A DNA stretch of 64,000 nt from Candidatus Bipolaricaulota bacterium (GTDB taxonomy: Bacteria > Bipolaricaulota > Bipolaricaulia > RBG-16-55-9), in the NCBI GenBank assembly GCA_018609825.1, contig JAHEOA010000051.1:1-64000 (forward strand), read 5' to 3'. The number at the start of each line of letters is the position of its first letter. Position 1 is the stretch's first letter. Below the pieces are notes generated by a model. The model worked only from the letters and a program-made list of their open reading frames with translations. It made no database searches and was not told where the DNA came from. Below are positions 1 to 8,900 of the stretch, one piece after another. The position numbers and the translations under genes were made by a program.

Positions 1-3000
1 CAGCGACAGGTCATCCAGGCCCGGATCCCAATCCGTGACGGCCGCTTCGATGCGTGCCATCGCCGCCTGAGCGTCGGCTTCGCGGGTCTCGGGCATCACG
101 ATGACGAACTCGTCGCCGCCGTAGCGCACCACCCGATCGGGAATCCGGACGTTGTGCATGAGCAGCTGGGCCAGCTCGCGCAGGACCCGATCGCCCTCGG
201 CGTGGCCGAAGCGGTCGTTGACCTCGTAGAAGCCGTTGACGTCGATCATCACGAGCGAGAGCGGATGGGCGTAGCGCTCGGAGCGCTCCCGCTCCTCTTG
301 CAGGAACGCGTTCAAGAAGTGGCGGTTGTAAGCGCCCGTCAGGGCGTCCTGGGTGGCCAGTTCGCGCAGCCTCTCCCGGTCGCGAGCGCGCAGCAGCGCC
401 GCCGTGATCTCCTCGCGCAGATCGAACAACAGATCGGCGTCGGCTTCGGTGAAGATCCCTTCGGTGTGGAAGTTGTTGACGTGCAGAATGGCGATGACGT
501 GCCCCGTCTCGCGCTCCACAATGGGCAACGACAGGGTCGAGGCCGGCGGGGGCATGTTGAGGTCCTCGCGGAGCCGTTCGGTCATCGGATGGGCGATCTG
601 GTCCGAGGCCGTCAGAAACGTCGGGCCGTCGGTATGGATGATCCGCTGGAGCTCGTCGACGCTGTAGGTGATTCGCTTGAGCTGGTCGATGTCGCGGCCG
701 ATGGCCATGCGAAAGACATATTGGTCGTTCGACTCGTCGTAGAACATGACGCTGCCCCCCTCGGCCTTCGGATGCAGCAGCGCGCTGACGCGCTTCAGAA
801 CCCGCTCCAGCAGCGAATCGACGTCCTCGATCTCGTTCAACTCGTGCAGGAACTCGTTGAGCTCCTCGACCCGCGTGCGGCGTTCCAGGCTGCGCATGGC
901 CACGCCGAGCTGGCGCGCCAGCGCCTCCAACAGGTCGCGGTCGTCGCGCGAGAAGGCGTCTTCCTTCGTGCTCTCGATGTTGAGCACCCCGAGGACTTGA
1001 CCCGACTCCACGATCGGGGTGGCCAGCTCGGAGCGAATATCGGGATGGCCCGGGACGTAGTGCTCGGACGCGGCCACGTCGTTGACCAGCGCGGGTTCCT
1101 TGTGGCGAGCCGACCAGCCGGTGATGCCCTGATCGAGCACGAGCCGCCGGAAGTTCTCCTCCAGCAGCTCCTCCTCGGGCAGCTTGCAGCGGAAGCCCCG
1201 CCGCACTAGCTGATCCCCCTCCAGCGTCAGCAGCACGACGTAGTCGTACGGGAAGTTCTCATGGATGAGATCGACCGCTTGATGGCACAGATCATCCATG
1301 TCCTCGATCCGCGCCAGTCGCTCCATGAGGCCGTAGACGCCGTGGAGTCGTGCCTGGAACTCCTCCAGCCGCTCGCGGCGCTCCAGGTTGCTGATCGCCA
1401 CGGCCAATTGGTCGGCCAAGGTCTCCAATAACTCGCGATCCTCTTCGTCAAACGCCTGCGTTCGACGATTCTCCAGGTTGAGCACGCCGAGAATGGCATC
1501 GCCGGAGTGGATGGGCACGGCCAGGGCCGAGCCCATCTGGGCCGATCCGGGAATGAAACGATCGTCCTCGTTGACGTCCGCCACGAGCTGCGAGCGGCCG
1601 TGCCGAGCCGTCCACCCGGTGACGCCCTCCTGGACCGGAATGCTCATGCCGACCGAGTACGGGCATGACACGTGGCCGGCCTGGGCCTTCAACGCCAACC
1701 CCTGGTCATCCGGCTCAAGCCGCAAGATGGCCGCGTAGTCGTAGCGAATGAGCTCCTGAATGAGCCCGAGCAGGTCGTCGTAGAGCCCGGCGGTTGAGGC
1801 CTTGGTGCCCAGCTCGCGCGTGATGCGATACAGCACCCGGAGGCGGGTTTGATAGCGCGCCTGTTGCGCGGCGACCGCGGCCGTCTTGACGAAGCTCTCC
1901 ACCGGCTCCAGTTCCGCATGGGACGGAATGGAGCCATGGACGGGATCGCTCAGCGTAATGCGACCGATGGCCCGCTCCCCGAGCATCAGGAAATAGACGA
2001 ACGTGTCGTAGGGGCTCCATCCCGATTCGGTCGCGTCCGCGGTGGGGGCGTCGCCGACCGGCACCCCGGCCGAGGCCGCTTCGGGCAAAGCCTGCGGCGA
2101 CACGTAATACCCCTGCCCCACGATGCGACCCCGTTCGAGGATCTGGCGGTTGGCGATCAGTTCGCCCCGCTCGGTGTGGCGGCGCAGCTCGGCTTCTTGA
2201 TCCGGGGAAAGACCGACGACATGGACGTTCCAGACGTCCGGGGGTTCGGAATGATCGAGCGGCATCGTCTGGGCGAACACGGACATCGCCGCCGCCCGGA
2301 AGGGCGAGTAGTCGACCAACGCCTGGGTCACGCTCGCCAGAACGTCGTCGATTCCCGACTGTTCCGTCGTCCGCAGCATCTGGGCGGCGATCTCTTGGAG
2401 CCGACGGTTCAGATCGGCCATGCTGGCCCGCTGGATGGCGAGGGCGGCTTGATCGCCCAGGACTTCGGCGATCTTGACGTCGTCCGCGTCGAAATCGTGC
2501 GGCGCCCGATCGTAGATGCTCATCGCGCCGATCAGTCGCGCCCCGGCATACAGGGGCACGCCGATCACGGACTGGATCTCGTAGCCGACCCATTGCGACG
2601 AGCGTTGGGGCCAGCGTTCGTAGTCGGCCACGACTTCGGGGTGGCCCGTCTCAGCGGCCCGCCCGGCAACGCCTTCGCCAAGCTGGATTCGCAATCCCTG
2701 TCGTGAGGATGCCGCGCGGTGCTGCCGCAGAACCGTCAGTTCCAACTCCCCCCGCTCGTCGTCGTAGAGATACAGGCCCCCGCCGTCGCAGGCGAGCAGC
2801 TCCACCGTCGAGGACAAGACGTTCTCCAGAACCGCGTCCCGATCCAGGTGGGGCTGGAGCCACTGCTGACTGAGCTCGTTCAACTGATGGAGGGCCCGGC
2901 TCAAGCGCTGCTCTTGCGTCAGCTTTTGGGCGTGGGACAGCGTCAGCGACGCCTGGTCGGCAAAGACATTCAGCAGCTTGAGGTCTTGATCGGTGAACGT

Positions 3001-3396
3001 GCGCGCTGCCGAGGTATCGGCGACGCTCAACGCGCCGGCGACGTCGTCGTCCACGATCAGCGGAATGCTCATCGCCGGGTGCCAGGGCATGTCCCGAAAC
3101 GCCTCGGGACGGTTCTCGATCGCGTGATAGTCCGATGCGATCAATGGTTCTCGGCGTGCAACGGCGCGGCCGGCGAGCCCCTCGCCGAGGTTCAACTCCA
3201 TGCCGACGATGTCTTCCGAGCGGCCCATCTCGGAATGGTCGACGAACAGCCGCACGACGTCACGGTCGGCATCATAAAGGTAGAGCCCGGCATCTGTGAC
3301 CTCCATGAGACGGGCTGCTTGGTCGACGATCGGCTGGAGTAGAGGCTTAAGGTCCGCGTTGAATCCCGCCAATGATCGTGCCGACTCCTTGTTCAT
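1..3396 (-). CDS. Six-GAF diguanylate cyclase (GGDEF), C-terminus beyond window
   Basis: Probably makes cyclic di-GMP from GTP in response to small ligands or redox state. The frame is open from ATG 3396 to the left edge (1132 codons), so the C-terminus is missing. I see no membrane segment. About six GAF-type units occupy residues 15-1000; the third is the most divergent. They are joined by leucine-rich helices that look like signalling coiled coils. A GGDEF domain follows, with DALTGAYNR near residue 1017, an intact GGDEF signature at 1093-1097, and the product-inhibition RxxD motif (RIPD) exactly five residues before it. Both catalysis and feedback control therefore look intact. A promoter lies 6 bases before the ATG and no Shine-Dalgarno is visible, so the mRNA may be leaderless. 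An EAL or other domain could follow outside the window. Confidence 0.9.
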   Translation of the reverse strand, partial: MNKESARSLAGFNADLKPLLQPIVDQAARLMEVTDAGLYLYDADRDVVRLFVDHSEMGRSEDIVGMELNLGEGLAGRAVARREPLIASDYHAIENRPEAFRDMPWHPAMSIPLIVDDDVAGALSVADTSAARTFTDQDLKLLNVFADQASLTLSHAQKLTQEQRLSRALHQLNELSQQWLQPHLDRDAVLENVLSSTVELLACDGGGLYLYDDERGELELTVLRQHRAASSRQGLRIQLGEGVAGRAAETGHPEVVADYERWPQRSSQWVGYEIQSVIGVPLYAGARLIGAMSIYDRAPHDFDADDVKIAEVLGDQAALAIQRASMADLNRRLQEIAAQMLRTTEQSGIDDVLASVTQALVDYSPFRAAAMSVFAQTMPLDHSEPPDVWNVHVVGLSPDQEAELRRHTERGELIANRQILERGRIVGQGYYVSPQALPEAASAGVPVGDAPTADATESGWSPYDTFVYFLMLGERAIGRITLSDPVHGSIPSHAELEPVESFVKTAAVAAQQARYQTRLRVLYRITRELGTKASTAGLYDDLLGLIQELIRYDYAAILRLEPDDQGLALKAQAGHVSCPYSVGMSIPVQEGVTGWTARHGRSQLVADVNEDDRFIPGSAQMGSALAVPIHSGDAILGVLNLENRRTQAFDEEDRELLETLADQLAVAISNLERRERLEEFQARLHGVYGLMERLARIEDMDDLCHQAVDLIHENFPYDYVVLLTLEGDQLVRRGFRCKLPEEELLEENFRRLVLDQGITGWSARHKEPALVNDVAASEHYVPGHPDIRSELATPIVESGQVLGVLNIESTKEDAFSRDDRDLLEALARQLGVAMRSLERRTRVEELNEFLHELNEIEDVDSLLERVLKRVSALLHPKAEGGSVMFYDESNDQYVFRMAIGRDIDQLKRITYSVDELQRIIHTDGPTFLTASDQIAHPMTERLREDLNMPPPASTLSLPIVERETGHVIAILHVNNFHTEGIFTEADADLLFDLREEITAALLRARDRERLRELATQDALTGAYNRHFLNAFLQEERERSERYAHPLSLVMIDVNGFYEVNDRFGHAEGDRVLRELAQLLMHNVRIPDRVVRYGGDEFVIVMPETREADAQAAMARIEAAVTDWDPGLDDLSL

Positions 3397-3402
3397 TGGG
3401 CC

Positions 3403-3431
3403 TATTTATCTTAGGCGGCTCTCGATGTCAA
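3403..3431 (-). promoter_or_regulatory. Promoter of the GAF-GGDEF gene
   Basis: TTGACA (3426-3431), 17-base spacer, TAAATA (3403-3408). The -10 ends 6 bases before the ATG, and the -35 overlaps the last codons of era. Confidence 0.6.
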
Positions 3432-4327
3432 GTCCGCGAGCTGCCGAGCGAGCGTGCGATGTGGGCCTCGTCCTTGTTCCACTTGTCCGCGACCTTGACG
3501 TGCAGATCCAGGTACACGTGCGTGCCGAGCAGCGTTTCGATCAGTCGCCGGGCCTCTTGGCCGATCCGCTTGATCATTTCGCCGCGATCGCCAATCAAGA
3601 TGCCCTTCTGCGAGCGCCGGGCCACGTAGATCGTGGCGTAGATCTCCAGCATCGACTCGTCCTCACGCTCGCTGGCCTCCACGATATCGACGTAGGTGGA
3701 ATAGGGCACTTCCTCGCGCGTGTGCCGATAGATCGCCTCGCGGACAAACTCGGTGATCACGAAGGATTCGTCCCGGTCGGTGTCCGTCTCCTCGGGGAAG
3801 TAACGAGGCCCGTCCGGCAAGTAGGCCTTGATCAGTTCGACGGTGCGGGTCAGGTTGGTGCCGTCGGCACACGAGATGGGCACGATCTCGCTGAACAGAC
3901 CCAGGTCGCCGTACCGTTGAATGGTCTCGGCAACGGCGTTGCCCTTGGCCGTGTCGCTCTTGTTGATCAGCAGGAACGACGACGCGTCGAGCTTGCGCAT
4001 CCGCTGAATCATCTCTCGGTCATAGTCGGGAATCTCGACCCAGGGCTCGACCATGTAGAGCACCAGATCGAGGTCGGCCATGGCGCCGAACGCCTGCTTG
4101 ATGAGGTAGTTGCTCAGCTTGTCCACCGGCTTGTGCAGCCCCGGCGTGTCGATGAAGACGATCTGGGCGTCGGCCTCGTTGTAGATGCAGCGGATGCGAT
4201 TGCGCGTCGACTGGTGCTTGTCCGAGACGATGAGCAGTTTCCGGCCCAGGATCGCGTTGATGAAGCTCGACTTCCCCACGTTGGTCCGCCCCAGCACGCC
4301 GACGAAGCCGGACCTAATCGTCGCCAT
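3428..4327 (-). CDS. era: GTPase Era
   Basis: Era is a Ras-like GTPase that binds the 3' end of 16S rRNA and helps mature the 30S subunit. The 299 residues match the family length. The P-loop GRTNVGKS is at residues 13-20, followed by the DTPG switch and NKSD guanine-specificity motif. A KH RNA-binding domain fills the last third, with a recognisable GDRGEMIKRIG-type loop. The ATG at 4327 lies inside the end of hutH (14-base overlap), so the two genes are co-transcribed and probably translationally coupled. The link between ribosome biogenesis and histidine breakdown looks like operon convenience, not function. Confidence 0.97.
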   Translation of the reverse strand: MATIRSGFVGVLGRTNVGKSSFINAILGRKLLIVSDKHQSTRNRIRCIYNEADAQIVFIDTPGLHKPVDKLSNYLIKQAFGAMADLDLVLYMVEPWVEIPDYDREMIQRMRKLDASSFLLINKSDTAKGNAVAETIQRYGDLGLFSEIVPISCADGTNLTRTVELIKAYLPDGPRYFPEETDTDRDESFVITEFVREAIYRHTREEVPYSTYVDIVEASEREDESMLEIYATIYVARRSQKGILIGDRGEMIKRIGQEARRLIETLLGTHVYLDLHVKVADKWNKDEAHIARSLGSSRT

Positions 4328-5795
4328 GGAGCAACGTTCCTTCCCGAATCAGGTCTCGAGCGATTCCAATGGCCTGATGGACGGGACGACCGTCAACAGA
4401 AGGCGCCACCCGCTCGCGAACGCGATCGTAAACGAGCCCCGTTCGATGGGCCATGGCCGCTCGCTCGCGGAAGTCGAGCGCCTGCACGACGGTGACCAGC
4501 TCGATGGCCAGCGTCCACTCGGCGTTGCGGGCGATCTGGTAGGCCTTCCATGCCGCGACGCTGGCGAGGCTATTGTGGTCTTCCTTGCCGCCGGATGTGG
4601 GAACCGAGTCGACCGCGGCCGGGTGCGCGAGGACCTTGTTTTCCGCGACCAACGAGGCGGCCGTGTACTGGGCGATCATCAGGCCCGACTGGAGTCCGGG
4701 CATGTGGGTCAGGAAGGCGGGAAAGTCGGCATGATTGAGCAGTAACGACGTGCGGCGTTCCGAGGCGCCGCCGAGTTCGGCGATGGCCACGCCGAGGCTT
4801 TCCGAAGCCAGCGCCAACGACGCCCCGTGGAAGTTGCCGCCGGAGCAAACGTCGTCGGCGTCGGGAAAGAGCAGCGGATTGTCGGTGACGGCGTTCATCT
4901 CCCGTTCCAGGACGCCATGAACGTGCGCCAAGGATTCCCAGCATGCCCCCAATATCTGCGGCAGACAGCGCAGCGAATACGGATCTTGCACGTCGGACGA
5001 CGCATCGACGAGCCGGCTCCCCTCGAGGGAAGCCATGATCCGCTCCCCGGCACGGCGTTGGCCCGCATGGGCGTCGTGGATTCGCGCGTCGAACGGATCC
5101 GTGTGGGCCCCGGCGGCCTCCAACGCCATCGCGCCCATGAGGACGGCGTGATCCCACAGTTGCCGGGCGATCTCGTAGGCGACAAAGGCGGTCGCCAACG
5201 AGACCTGCGTCCCGTTGATGAGCGCGAGCCCCTCTTTCGGAGCGAGCTGAAGCGGCTCGAGTTCGAGCGAGCGCAGCAGCTCAGATCCCCCGATCGTGCG
5301 CTGGCGGTGAACGGCCTCGCCTTCGCCGAGCAGCAACAACGCCAAATGAGCGAGCGGAGCGAGGTCGCCGCTGGAGCCCATCGAGCCCTGTCGCGGGATG
5401 ATCGGGACGGCGCCCGCGTTGAGCAAGGTCGCCAGCTGATCGACGACGACCGTGCGCACGCCGGAATGGCCTTTCAGAAGCGTGTTGAGCCGGAATAGCA
5501 GGGCAGCGCGGGCAATCTCGTCGGGCAAGGGCTCGCCGACGCCACAGGCGTGGCTGTGAACCAGGTTGGCCTGGAGCTCGCGCAGCTGATCGAGCGGGAT
5601 CGTTGCCGTGCTCAGCTTGCCGAAGCCCGTGTTGACGCCGTAGACCCGGCGTCCCTCACGGACGATGCGATCCACGAACTCGGCGCAGCGCTGGACGCGC
5701 TCGCGCGCGGCGTCGGTGGGCTCTGCGAGCTGCGCGTCGTGGACGACACGGGCGGCGCTCTCGGTCGTGAGGGACGTGCCATCGAGGTGGATCAT
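4314..5795 (-). CDS. hutH: Histidine ammonia-lyase
   Basis: Deaminates histidine to urocanate, the first step of histidine degradation. The 493-residue length is normal. Active-site blocks are present: YGVNTGFG near 52-59, the LVHSHACGVGE loop at 79-87, INGTQ, DPYSLRC, and NHADFPAFL. The tripeptide that cyclises into the MIO cofactor is Ser141-Ser142-Gly143 in GSMGSSGDLAPLAH; the commonest form is Ala-Ser-Gly. The serine that must cyclise is kept, so activity is expected. No hutU, hutI or hutG lies nearby. Another MIO-family ammonia-lyase or aminomutase is possible, but overall similarity favours HutH. It has its own promoter and heads an operon with era. Confidence 0.93.
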   Translation of the reverse strand: MIHLDGTSLTTESAARVVHDAQLAEPTDAARERVQRCAEFVDRIVREGRRVYGVNTGFGKLSTATIPLDQLRELQANLVHSHACGVGEPLPDEIARAALLFRLNTLLKGHSGVRTVVVDQLATLLNAGAVPIIPRQGSMGSSGDLAPLAHLALLLLGEGEAVHRQRTIGGSELLRSLELEPLQLAPKEGLALINGTQVSLATAFVAYEIARQLWDHAVLMGAMALEAAGAHTDPFDARIHDAHAGQRRAGERIMASLEGSRLVDASSDVQDPYSLRCLPQILGACWESLAHVHGVLEREMNAVTDNPLLFPDADDVCSGGNFHGASLALASESLGVAIAELGGASERRTSLLLNHADFPAFLTHMPGLQSGLMIAQYTAASLVAENKVLAHPAAVDSVPTSGGKEDHNSLASVAAWKAYQIARNAEWTLAIELVTVVQALDFRERAAMAHRTGLVYDRVRERVAPSVDGRPVHQAIGIARDLIREGTLLHGDD

Positions 5796-5809
5796 ATGCC
5801 GGTCACTTC

Positions 5810-5839
5810 AGTATAGGACGCCGCGTTCGTCCCCTGCAA
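5810..5839 (-). promoter_or_regulatory. Promoter of hutH-era
   Basis: TTGCAG (5834-5839), 18-base spacer, TATACT (5810-5815), 14 bases before the hutH ATG, giving a very short leader. Confidence 0.5.
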
Positions 5840-5865
5840 AAGCTGTGGGTCCTCCACAGATGCGC

Positions 5866-5871
5866 TACCAT
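5866..5871 (+). promoter_or_regulatory. -10 element directly before the SpoU methyltransferase
   Basis: TACCAT ends exactly 8 bases before the ATG at 5880. No good -35 is visible. The spacing matches the leaderless arrangement seen at several other genes here. Confidence 0.4.
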
Positions 5872-5879
5872 GGCGCGCC

Positions 5880-6350
5880 ATGTTCGATGAGCCCTTGTAC
5901 GTCATCTGTCACAACATCCGGAGTCTCTGGAACGTCGGCTCGATCTTCCGCACCTCGGACGGCGCCGACGTGTGGAAGGTCTTCCTCGGCGGCTACACGG
6001 GCCATCCCCCGAGGGATCGCATCACCAAGACGGCGCTCGGCGCCGACGAGTGGATCCCCTGGGAAGGGCATCGCCACACGTGGCGCTTCATCGAGCGGCT
6101 CCAATCGGCGGGCGTAGAGGTCGTTGCCCTCGAGAACAACATCTCACGGCCCTCTCAATCCCTGGAGACGTTTCAGCCGACGTTTCCCATGGCCCTGATG
6201 CTGGGCAACGAAGTACGGGGCCTCTCGCGGCGCATGCTGAAGCGGGCCGATCGCGTCGTCCATATCCCGATGCATGGCCACAAGGCGTCGCTCAACGTGG
6301 CCGTTGCCTTTGGAGTCGCTGTCTACGCGCTCAATCGCCAGCGTCGCTAA
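5880..6350 (+). CDS. SpoU/TrmH-family RNA 2'-O-methyltransferase
   Basis: A small SPOUT enzyme expected to methylate a ribose in tRNA or rRNA using S-adenosylmethionine. The 156 residues comprise only the catalytic trefoil-knot domain, with no N-terminal substrate-binding extension. All three family motifs are visible: motif 1 with the catalytic Asn-Arg region (NIRSLWNVGSIFRTSDGA, from residue 12), motif 2 (LGNEVRGLS) and motif 3 (IPMHGHKASLNVAVAFGVA) near the C-terminus. The size resembles TrmL, but the sequence is closer to generic stand-alone SpoU proteins, so the RNA target cannot be named. It is monocistronic, divergent from hutH and convergent with the aldolase gene. Confidence 0.9.
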   Translation: MFDEPLYVICHNIRSLWNVGSIFRTSDGADVWKVFLGGYTGHPPRDRITKTALGADEWIPWEGHRHTWRFIERLQSAGVEVVALENNISRPSQSLETFQPTFPMALMLGNEVRGLSRRMLKRADRVVHIPMHGHKASLNVAVAFGVAVYALNRQRR

Positions 6351-6543
6351 GCTCGAGCGAGGGGTGTTCTGCTTCGAGCGCCATCTGAACCTCGTATGCG
6401 ACGCCCGTTCGTTTCGGTAGGCCAAGCGATTGTCCTCGATGCGGCAGGGCCCCCGGCTTGTTCGTGGGGCACAACGTCAGCGCGCGAGCGAGGGCCGCTA
6501 TTCGACGACGTCGCGGGTTAGCCGGCCGAAGCGAGCTCGACGG

Positions 6544-7146
6544 TCAAGCCTCGGCCAAGAGCCAAGCGCGATGGGCTTGGCGCTCCACGATCTGGGTGAC
6601 CGCGTAGGCGGCATCAAGGGACGTCCCGACGGTCGCCGCCCCATGTCGCGCCAGGAGGACCGCGTGCCGATCGCCCAGCGCGCGGACGGCGTTTTGAGCC
6701 AGTTCGTCGGTTCCTGAGCTCGCGTACTCCGTTACGCGGACGTCGCCGCCGGCGACGATCGCCAATTCGTCGGTCTCGGCCCGCAGCGATCGCCCCAGGA
6801 AGCTGAACGCCTGGGCGTGAACCGGGTGCGTGTGGACGATCGCGTGGACGTCGGGCCAGGCTCGATAGATCGCGGCATGGAGGCGCCACTCCGACGACGG
6901 CTCGAGGCCGCAAGCGGCGTCGTGAACCGCGCCGTCCACGTCCATGGTGACGATCTGGCCCGCGCTCATCGTCTCGTAGGGGACGCCGCTCGGCGTAATC
7001 AGGAATCGATCCGCATGACGGCCATGCCGAGCGCTGACGTTGCCAAGGCTGGCGACGATGTAGCCCGCATTCGACGCGCGCTGCGCCGTGTGCAGGAGCT
7101 GAACGCGCAGCGCGGCCTCAGGCAGAGGCGCCATGGACCGCTCCAT
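6544..7146 (-). CDS. Class II aldolase (fuculose-phosphate aldolase family), likely DHAP-shunt aldolase
   Basis: A zinc aldolase of 200 residues. By analogy with FucA the metal ligands are His105, His107 (HTHPVHAQ) and His168 (ARHGA), with catalytic Glu86 in PSSEWRLH. The downstream pattern (GTDELAQNAV) follows FucA, not the dehydratase MtnB. Its start overlaps the end of mtnA by 29 bases. MtnA makes 5-methylthioribulose-1-phosphate or 5-deoxyribulose-1-phosphate, and Ald2-type enzymes of the DHAP shunt cleave exactly these, so that is the preferred role; fuculose or rhamnulose phosphate are alternatives. ATG 7146 was chosen because the frame further upstream is only mtnA shadow; ATG 7134 is equally possible. 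Confidence 0.87.
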   Translation of the reverse strand: MERSMAPLPEAALRVQLLHTAQRASNAGYIVASLGNVSARHGRHADRFLITPSGVPYETMSAGQIVTMDVDGAVHDAACGLEPSSEWRLHAAIYRAWPDVHAIVHTHPVHAQAFSFLGRSLRAETDELAIVAGGDVRVTEYASSGTDELAQNAVRALGDRHAVLLARHGAATVGTSLDAAYAVTQIVERQAHRAWLLAEA

Positions 7147-8170
7147 TACGGGTGAGCGCCGCTCCAATGGAGGACCCAAACGGAGGTCGTAGGACGCCCG
7201 CTTCGGTAATGAGGGCGTGCACGAGCTTATGCGGGGTGATGTCGAAGGCGTAGTTGACGGCTGTAGCGTTTTCGGGCGCGATCCGGACCCCGGAGACGAT
7301 CGTGACCTCGCTTGGGTCGCGCTCCTCGATGGGAATCTCAGTGCCTGATGGCACATCCGGGTCGATGGTCGAGGTCGGCAAGGCCGCATAAAAGGGCACA
7401 GCGTGGCGGTCGGCCAGGGCCGCGACGGTGTAGGTCCCGATCTTGTTGGCGACGTCGCCGTTGGCGGCGACCCGATCGGAGCCGGTGATGACCGCGTCGA
7501 CGAGTCCCCGCCCCATGAGCGCGCCCACGGCGTTGTCGGGGACGACGTCGTAGGGAATGCCCTCTTGCTCCAGTTCCCAGGCCGTCAGTCGCGCGCCCTG
7601 CAACAGCGGCCGCGTCTCGTCGACCCAGACTTTCAGGCGCTTGCCCTGTGACCAGGCCGAGCGAATGACGCCGAGGGCAGTCCCGTGACCGGCCGTGGCG
7701 AGTGCCCCGGCGTTGCAGTGCGTCAACACCCGATTGCCGTCGCGCAGCAACGCAGCTCCGTAGGCGCCCAAGCGCTGATTGGCCGCAATGTCCTCGGAGC
7801 GAATGCGCTCGGCTTCGGCCAACAACGCCTCCAGGCGCGTGTCGAGGTCCCTGTCCGGGTCGCCTTCGAACACGCGGCGTTGGCGACGAAGCGCCCACGC
7901 CAGGTTGATCGCGGTGGGCCGCGTGGCCCCGAGCGCGTCGATCACCTCGGCGAATCGCGTTTCGAGGTCGGGCGCCGTGGTCTCTTGGAGTCCGACGATG
8001 ACCCCATACGCGGCCGTGACACCGATGGCGGGGGCGCCGCGTACGCAGAGCCGGCGGATCGCGTCCGCGACCTCGTCAAGCGTGGTGGGCGTCAGGACGT
8101 GCTCCTCCCACGGAAGCCGCGTCTGATCGAGCAACCGCAGCCCGTTCGCCCACCAGACCGGGGTCAACAT
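7118..8170 (-). CDS. mtnA: S-methyl-5-thioribose-1-phosphate isomerase
   Basis: Isomerises methylthioribose-1-phosphate (or 5-deoxyribose-1-phosphate) to the ribulose form in salvage of SAM by-products. The 350-residue length fits MtnA. The catalytic Cys152 sits in THCNAGAL and Asp232 in ITGSDRVAANGD; RGAPAIG and the phosphate-binding stretch after NKIGTYT are also present, which separates it from eIF2B regulatory homologues. The start is ATG 8170, preceded by GGGAGG at good spacing; the longer frame above it has no family similarity. It lies downstream of upp and overlaps the aldolase gene, so the product may pass directly to that enzyme. Confidence 0.95.
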   Translation of the reverse strand: MLTPVWWANGLRLLDQTRLPWEEHVLTPTTLDEVADAIRRLCVRGAPAIGVTAAYGVIVGLQETTAPDLETRFAEVIDALGATRPTAINLAWALRRQRRVFEGDPDRDLDTRLEALLAEAERIRSEDIAANQRLGAYGAALLRDGNRVLTHCNAGALATAGHGTALGVIRSAWSQGKRLKVWVDETRPLLQGARLTAWELEQEGIPYDVVPDNAVGALMGRGLVDAVITGSDRVAANGDVANKIGTYTVAALADRHAVPFYAALPTSTIDPDVPSGTEIPIEERDPSEVTIVSGVRIAPENATAVNYAFDITPHKLVHALITEAGVLRPPFGSSIGAALTRNGAVHGASA

Positions 8171-8243
8171 CGTGCAACCTCCCGTGTTCCATGCGGCGCG
8201 ACCCAGATGGCCGTCGAACCCGGGTGTCGGACGCCGCTCGCCA

Positions 8244-8900
8244 TCAGATGGGGTCGGTGCCGAATATCCGGTCGCCGGCGTCGCCCAAGCCCGGCCGGAT
8301 GAACGCGTTCTCATCCAGCTCCTCGTCCAGCGCGGCGGCCACGACGGAGACGTCGGGATGGTGGTCGGTCAGGACCTTGACCCCCTCAGGGGTGGCGATA
8401 AAGCAGACGAAGCGGATGTAGCGCGCGCCCACTTCCTTGAGGTGCTCGATCGCTCGGGCGGCGCTGTGGCCGGTCGCCAGCATGGGATCGACGACAAAGA
8501 TGCGGGCATCGCGCATGCCCTTGGGCAGATTGGAGTAGTAGTCCACGGGCGAGAACGACATCTCGTCGCGGTAGAGGCCGACGTGGCCGACCCGCGCCTC
8601 CGGCACATAGCGGGTGAAGCCGTCCACCATGCCGAGCCCGGCGCGCAGGATGGGCACCACGACGATCTCGTCGACCAGTTGATAGCCCGTTGTCGGATCC
8701 AACGGCGTCTCGATGGGAATCTCGCGGACCGGCAGGTCGCGCATCGCCTCGTAGGCGAGAATGGCCGTCGCGTCCTTCAGGACGCGACGGAAGACGAAAT
8801 ACGGGGTCTCCTTGCGGCGCAGCGTCGTCAGATCCCGTTTGAGGATCGGGTGATCGACGACGGTCGGTTGATCGATCGCACTTGACGGAAGTTCGGTCAA
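8244..8900 (-). CDS. upp: Uracil phosphoribosyltransferase
   Basis: Converts uracil and PRPP to UMP in pyrimidine salvage. The 218 residues carry the PRPP-binding signature VDPMLATGHSAARAI near residue 140, the type-I PRTase loop ILRAGLGMVDG near 86, and the C-terminal uracil-binding block with GDAGDRIFG. The start at 8900 is TTG and overlaps the deoC stop in a TTGA arrangement, so translation is coupled to deoC. Together with deoC it handles the base and sugar halves of nucleosides. Confidence 0.96.
   Translation of the reverse strand: MTELPSSAIDQPTVVDHPILKRDLTTLRRKETPYFVFRRVLKDATAILAYEAMRDLPVREIPIETPLDPTTGYQLVDEIVVVPILRAGLGMVDGFTRYVPEARVGHVGLYRDEMSFSPVDYYSNLPKGMRDARIFVVDPMLATGHSAARAIEHLKEVGARYIRFVCFIATPEGVKVLTDHHPDVSVVAAALDEELDENAFIRPGLGDAGDRIFGTDPI

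Noticed and set aside
154..1209. Long plus-strand open frame opposite the GAF-GGDEF gene
   Set aside because: It is antisense to a convincing continuous GAF-GGDEF reading frame and its protein shows no family motif, only the charge pattern typical of GC-rich shadow frames.
6351..6543. Small gene or terminator between the SpoU methyltransferase and the aldolase
   Set aside because: No frame with a ribosome site and no stem with adequate loop and T-tract was found.
6544..7146. MtnB methylthioribulose-phosphate dehydratase
   Set aside because: The Glu before the His ligands (PSSEW) and the spacing to the third His follow FucA-type aldolases, and the MtnB catalytic Glu block is missing.
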